Assembly (NCBI GenBank): GCA_029261675.1 | Contig: JAJDBA010000022.1 | Span: 1 to 16,287, forward strand | Direction of reading: 5' to 3' | Length of the DNA: 16,287 nucleotides | Source of the DNA: Nitrospinaceae bacterium | Lineage (GTDB): Bacteria > Nitrospinota > Nitrospinia > Nitrospinales > VA-1 | Part shown: positions 13,728 to 16,287 of the stretch, in pieces | How the letters are laid out: every line of letters begins with the position of its first letter | Position numbering within the stretch: position 1 is the stretch's first letter | Notes under the pieces: generated by a model | What the model was told of the DNA's origin: nothing | What the model saw: the letters and a program-made list of their open reading frames with translations, nothing else | Database searches by the model: none | Program-made: the position numbers and the translations under genes

Positions 13728-14471
13728 TTATAGGCCTCCAGTTACCTCTAAGACTGATCCGGTGATGTAAGAAGATTCTTTTGAAGCGAGGAACAAAACC
13801 GGTGTTGCAACATCCTGTGGTGACCCGAAGCGTTTGAGAGGAACCTGCTTTTTATAAGCATCCCTTTGTTCATCGGGCAAATCAGAAATAAAATCTGTGT
13901 CGATGAAACCAGGTGAAACACAATTGACAGTAATTTTCCTACTGGCTACTTCTTTGGATAAGGATTTAATCAGGGCCACCTGCCCCGCTTTCGATGCCGC
14001 GTAATTGGCTTGCCCGGCAAAACCAAGTTTACCAATGGGCGAGGTCAAGGCAATGATGCGACCGTATTTTTGCCGCATCATATATTGCACGGCAAGTTTG
14101 GAGATATTAAAGGTTCCTGTCAGGTTGGTATCGATAACGTTGTTCCAGTCTTCCGTTTTCATCATACCGACAATGGAGTCGGAACGGATCCCTGAGCTGA
14201 CGACAACAATTTGTAAGATCCCATGTTTTTTTTCAACTTCTTTATAAAAATTTTCTACCTCGTCATAACAGGTCACATCGAATTTATAAATGGAGAGACA
14301 CTCGGCATGCGCGGAATTAGCTTCTGTAAATTTTTTGGCTTCTTCTTCGTTGCTTCGGTAGGTGGAGATGACTTTCGCCCCTGCCTTTAGAAATGCTTCC
14401 GAAATAGCTCTGCCTATTCCACGTGTGCCACCCGTTACGACAGCAGTCTGCCCTTTAAAATCGAATTCCAT
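13728..14471 (-). CDS. 3-oxoacyl-ACP reductase, FabG-like SDR
   Basis: This 247-residue classical short-chain dehydrogenase has the cofactor loop TGGTRGIG (13-20) and the catalytic tetrad N116 (DTNLTG), S144, Y157 and K161 (NYAASKAG). It ends with the family pattern SPGFIDTDF (186-194), then YITGSVLEVTGGL. It would reduce beta-ketoacyl-ACP. The usual NNAG structural motif is replaced by VSSG (residues 91-94), a departure from housekeeping FabG. It lies 53 bases after the CrtI-like gene and 2 bases before the FabZ-like gene. No clear Shine-Dalgarno precedes the ATG at 14471. The short gap upstream holds a 26-base pyrimidine run on the coding strand. Confidence 0.88.
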   Translation of the reverse strand: MEFDFKGQTAVVTGGTRGIGRAISEAFLKAGAKVISTYRSNEEEAKKFTEANSAHAECLSIYKFDVTCYDEVENFYKEVEKKHGILQIVVVSSGIRSDSIVGMMKTEDWNNVIDTNLTGTFNISKLAVQYMMRQKYGRIIALTSPIGKLGFAGQANYAASKAGQVALIKSLSKEVASRKITVNCVSPGFIDTDFISDLPDEQRDAYKKQVPLKRFGSPQDVATPVLFLASKESSYITGSVLEVTGGL

Positions 14472-14493
14472 AAAACAATATTAAATTAAATTT

Positions 14494-14519
14494 GGGAAAG
14501 AAGGAAGGAAAGAAAGGAG
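14494..14519. repeat. 26-base homopurine/homopyrimidine tract
   Basis: The + strand is purine-only from 14494 to 14519, built from GGAA/GAAA units, and lies in the 53-base gap between the CrtI-like and FabG-like genes. On the transcribed - strand mRNA it is an uninterrupted C/U run. It could be a slippage-prone tract, a weak translation or stability element, or chance. Confidence 0.4.
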
Positions 14520-14524
14520 TTATC

Positions 14525-15976
14525 TTAAGCTGTAACGAGGCTTGGGCTCAGTTGTCTCAAAAATTTATCGGTTTCATTGGCAACGATGACTCCATAGTTG
14601 GCAGCCCCCAGCCAACCGGACATGATAATGCCCACCGAGCCGGCATGAAACAGACCGTTTATTTGATTAGGAAGTTCACGGCTTACTTTCAGCCCCTCAA
14701 ATTTGGTGCCGAACGAAGTGCCCGACGGATGCAGAGTATAGCGCTTAAAAGTTTTCGGGGTTGAAGCTTCTATATGGTCTATTTTGCTACGGATACCGGG
14801 AACGTATTTTTCAAGCGAATCGAGAGTGGTTTGTTCCAAGTCGTGCTTATCGTGTAGATACTCTTTTTCGCTGAGATTTGCCCAGTCCTTATATCTTGCG
14901 TTGGTGGAAGATACGATTGAGTATCGGTCGGTGCCAGGACGAATTTCTGGATAATAAAATGAAAAAGTGCGGCTGGTAATATCATCTTTACTCAATATTT
15001 TATCAGTGCAATATTCATCGGCATCAGAAGAAAACAGAAGGTCACCGACATGCGGTATTGTTTCACCTTTTTTGACTCCCATATAGACCTGACAACTGGA
15101 ATTGTTGAGCCGAACATCTTTTACCTCTTTAATATATTCGGGGTCAAAGTGTTCTTCGCCAGTGAGTTGCTCAATGGTTGTTATGATGTTGGAATTTGAA
15201 AGAACGGATTTACAGGGGATATCCTGACCGTTGATGCGAACGCCCTGCACGGTTTTGTCTTCCACATAAATTTTTTCGACCATACAGTGCGTACGTATGT
15301 CTACTCCATTTTGCAGAAGCTCCTTCTTCATTTCCTTAATCAGGTAATCGGTGCCGCCCTGATAGGTGTAGACGCCCTTATCCATGAAGTTGGAGAACAC
15401 AATGCCATAAGTGATTGCAGGCTCGTCAAGAGTGGAGCCATTGGCATAAGTGATAGGTTCCATAAGGAATCGCCATACATCGGTGCGGCCAGGAAAATAT
15501 TTTTCAAATAACTCGCGCGTGGTCATAACGACATCATCGTAAAAATTCATTGCACGAGTGGTATGAAAGAATTCGTCTACGACTTCCTTTAGGATGCCAA
15601 AACGCTCTCTGAGAATATGAGTAAAATCGACTTTGTCGAAAGAGGTATTGAGAGAAAATTGGGGATTATCGAAACGGACATTTTTGAGTTGAACAACTCG
15701 GCTTGAAATATCCTGCGACCAGTATTTGCGCAGGGTTTTTATCATGCCACATGGGAAGCCGTGCAAGGAAATATCCATGATATGTCCTCCCTTGCGTTTG
15801 AACCAAGTCGCCATACCACCGAGATTATAATGATGCTCCGCAAGTAGGACTTTATGTCCCAGCTTTGCGAGAAGGTTGGCCGATGTCATGCCAGCTAGGC
15901 CGCTTCCTATTACAACCGTGTCGTATGCCGATTGTATGTCTTTCAGCCAATCTCGTGGTAGTGGTGGTTTGCTCAT
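14525..15976 (-). CDS. FAD-dependent oxidoreductase, phytoene desaturase / carotenoid isomerase (CrtI/CrtISO) family
   Basis: This 483-residue protein has the N-terminal dinucleotide-binding fold YDTVVIGSGLAGMTSANLLA (residues 18-37: G24, G26, G29). It continues with the acidic ribose-binding E47 in LLAEHHYNLGG and the family motif FKRKGGHIMDI. YQGGTDYLIKEMKKEL lies mid-protein. The C-terminal FAD motif is LFHAGSVGIIMSGWLGAANYG. These place it in the phytoene desaturase, carotenoid isomerase and retinol-saturase-like group, which adds, removes or shifts double bonds in long polyenes. No phytoene synthase, cyclase or other carotenoid gene is visible. The neighbours are fatty-acid-cycle enzymes, so the substrate may be an acyl chain (inference). 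A second, partial member of the family ends 4 bases upstream, suggesting a duplicated or heteromeric pair. The ribosome site is weak. Confidence 0.85.
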   Translation of the reverse strand: MSKPPLPRDWLKDIQSAYDTVVIGSGLAGMTSANLLAKLGHKVLLAEHHYNLGGMATWFKRKGGHIMDISLHGFPCGMIKTLRKYWSQDISSRVVQLKNVRFDNPQFSLNTSFDKVDFTHILRERFGILKEVVDEFFHTTRAMNFYDDVVMTTRELFEKYFPGRTDVWRFLMEPITYANGSTLDEPAITYGIVFSNFMDKGVYTYQGGTDYLIKEMKKELLQNGVDIRTHCMVEKIYVEDKTVQGVRINGQDIPCKSVLSNSNIITTIEQLTGEEHFDPEYIKEVKDVRLNNSSCQVYMGVKKGETIPHVGDLLFSSDADEYCTDKILSKDDITSRTFSFYYPEIRPGTDRYSIVSSTNARYKDWANLSEKEYLHDKHDLEQTTLDSLEKYVPGIRSKIDHIEASTPKTFKRYTLHPSGTSFGTKFEGLKVSRELPNQINGLFHAGSVGIIMSGWLGAANYGVIVANETDKFLRQLSPSLVTA

Positions 15977-15980
15977 TTAT

Positions 15981-16287
15981 TTATTTCTGTAAAATATGGA
16001 GGTTGGCCATTGAAATGCCACTTAAAGTAGCTCCAATAATACCTAAAAACCCCTGGTCAGTTCCACAGATAAACAGATTATTTACAGGGGTTTTGCCATT
16101 TTTTATTTTATGCGGAGACCCATAGACAGCACCGTTAAGATGACCCGTATATTTTTTGATGGTCTTCGGCGTAAACGAGTCTAAAAATACCACATTATCG
16201 CGAAAATCGGGGAAAAATGTGAATACGGATTCCAACGCTCGCTCTCGCCAATGTTTTTTCGCTGCGATGTAATCTTTTCGCGTTAAT
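15981..16287 (-). CDS. Second CrtI/CrtISO-like oxidoreductase, C-terminal part (truncated by the window edge)
   Basis: The frame is open from the window edge (16286 downward) to a TAA at 15981-15983, giving about 101 residues with the true start outside. A TTG at 16233-16235 is internal to the frame and need not be the start. The visible part carries the family's C-terminal pattern: FTPKTIKKYTGHLNGAVYGS, then NLFICGTDQGFLGIIGATLSG, the FAD-binding end, and a final ANLHILQK. It differs clearly in sequence from the complete neighbour, so it is a paralogue and not a recent copy. With only 4 bases between the genes it is certainly in the same operon. Confidence 0.85.
   Translation of the reverse strand, partial: LTRKDYIAAKKHWRERALESVFTFFPDFRDNVVFLDSFTPKTIKKYTGHLNGAVYGSPHKIKNGKTPVNNLFICGTDQGFLGIIGATLSGISMANLHILQK

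Noticed and set aside
16233..16235. TTG as the start of the right-edge oxidoreductase
   Set aside because: The frame stays open upstream to the window edge, and an 84-residue product would lack the N-terminal FAD-binding fold, so this is an internal codon of a truncated gene.
14525..16287. Ordinary carotenoid biosynthesis cluster
   Set aside because: No phytoene/squalene synthase, cyclase or hydroxylase is visible and all other operon members are acyl-ACP enzymes. It is not excluded, because the upstream part lies outside the window.

Overview
The window comes from a moderately AT-rich Gram-negative bacterium. It carries a lipoprotein signal peptide, type IV pilus or type II secretion genes, a flagellar hook operon and sigma-54 promoters. 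No gene fixes the taxon. The gene mix would fit Nitrospinota or deltaproteobacteria-like lineages, but that is a low-confidence inference.

Layout. (1) Positions 1-4630 are on the + strand: the tail of an unidentified gene, a small cyclic-nucleotide-binding-domain protein, a PilC/GspF inner-membrane platform protein, a six-TM PAS histidine kinase of PilS type, a tandem CDGSH iron-sulfur protein, and a lipoprotein with an FGE-sulfatase (SUMF1) domain. (2) Positions 4630-5059 form an unexplained island between convergent genes. It is very A-rich and T-poor on the + strand, bracketed by an imperfect inverted repeat, and holds a 16-bp hairpin. (3) Positions 5060-9626 are on the - strand: a DUF115/MptE-like 'motility accessory factor' gene, a strong terminator, and the hook genes fliK-flgD-flgE, transcribed in that order. 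(4) Positions 9627-10116 are a divergent regulatory region. It has a near-consensus sigma-54 promoter facing each way and a 33-bp imperfect palindrome midway. (5) Positions 10058-12420 on the + strand hold a 20-codon leader ORF overlapping (ATGA) a 767-aa membrane-anchored STAND/NB-ARC ATPase with TPRs, then a likely terminator. (6) Positions 12512-16287 are a compact - strand operon: a partial CrtI-like oxidoreductase, a complete CrtI/CrtISO-like oxidoreductase, a FabG-like reductase, a FabZ-like dehydratase and a FabI-like enoyl reductase.

How it fits together. The hook genes and the STAND-TPR gene appear to be fired from one sigma-54 control region, probably by one enhancer-binding protein, which suggests that this uncharacterised ATPase belongs to the flagellar regulon. 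The right-hand operon joins three type II fatty-acid-cycle enzymes to two polyene-type FAD oxidoreductases, with no carotenoid synthase in view. That points to a specialised acyl-chain or lipid product. The combination recalls the candidate ladderane-lipid clusters of anammox bacteria, but the product cannot be told from this sequence.

The most unusual items are the divergent sigma-54 control region with the effector-less STAND gene, the T-poor inverted-repeat island, and the FAS II plus CrtI-like operon. No tRNA, rRNA, CRISPR array, transposase or integrase was seen.
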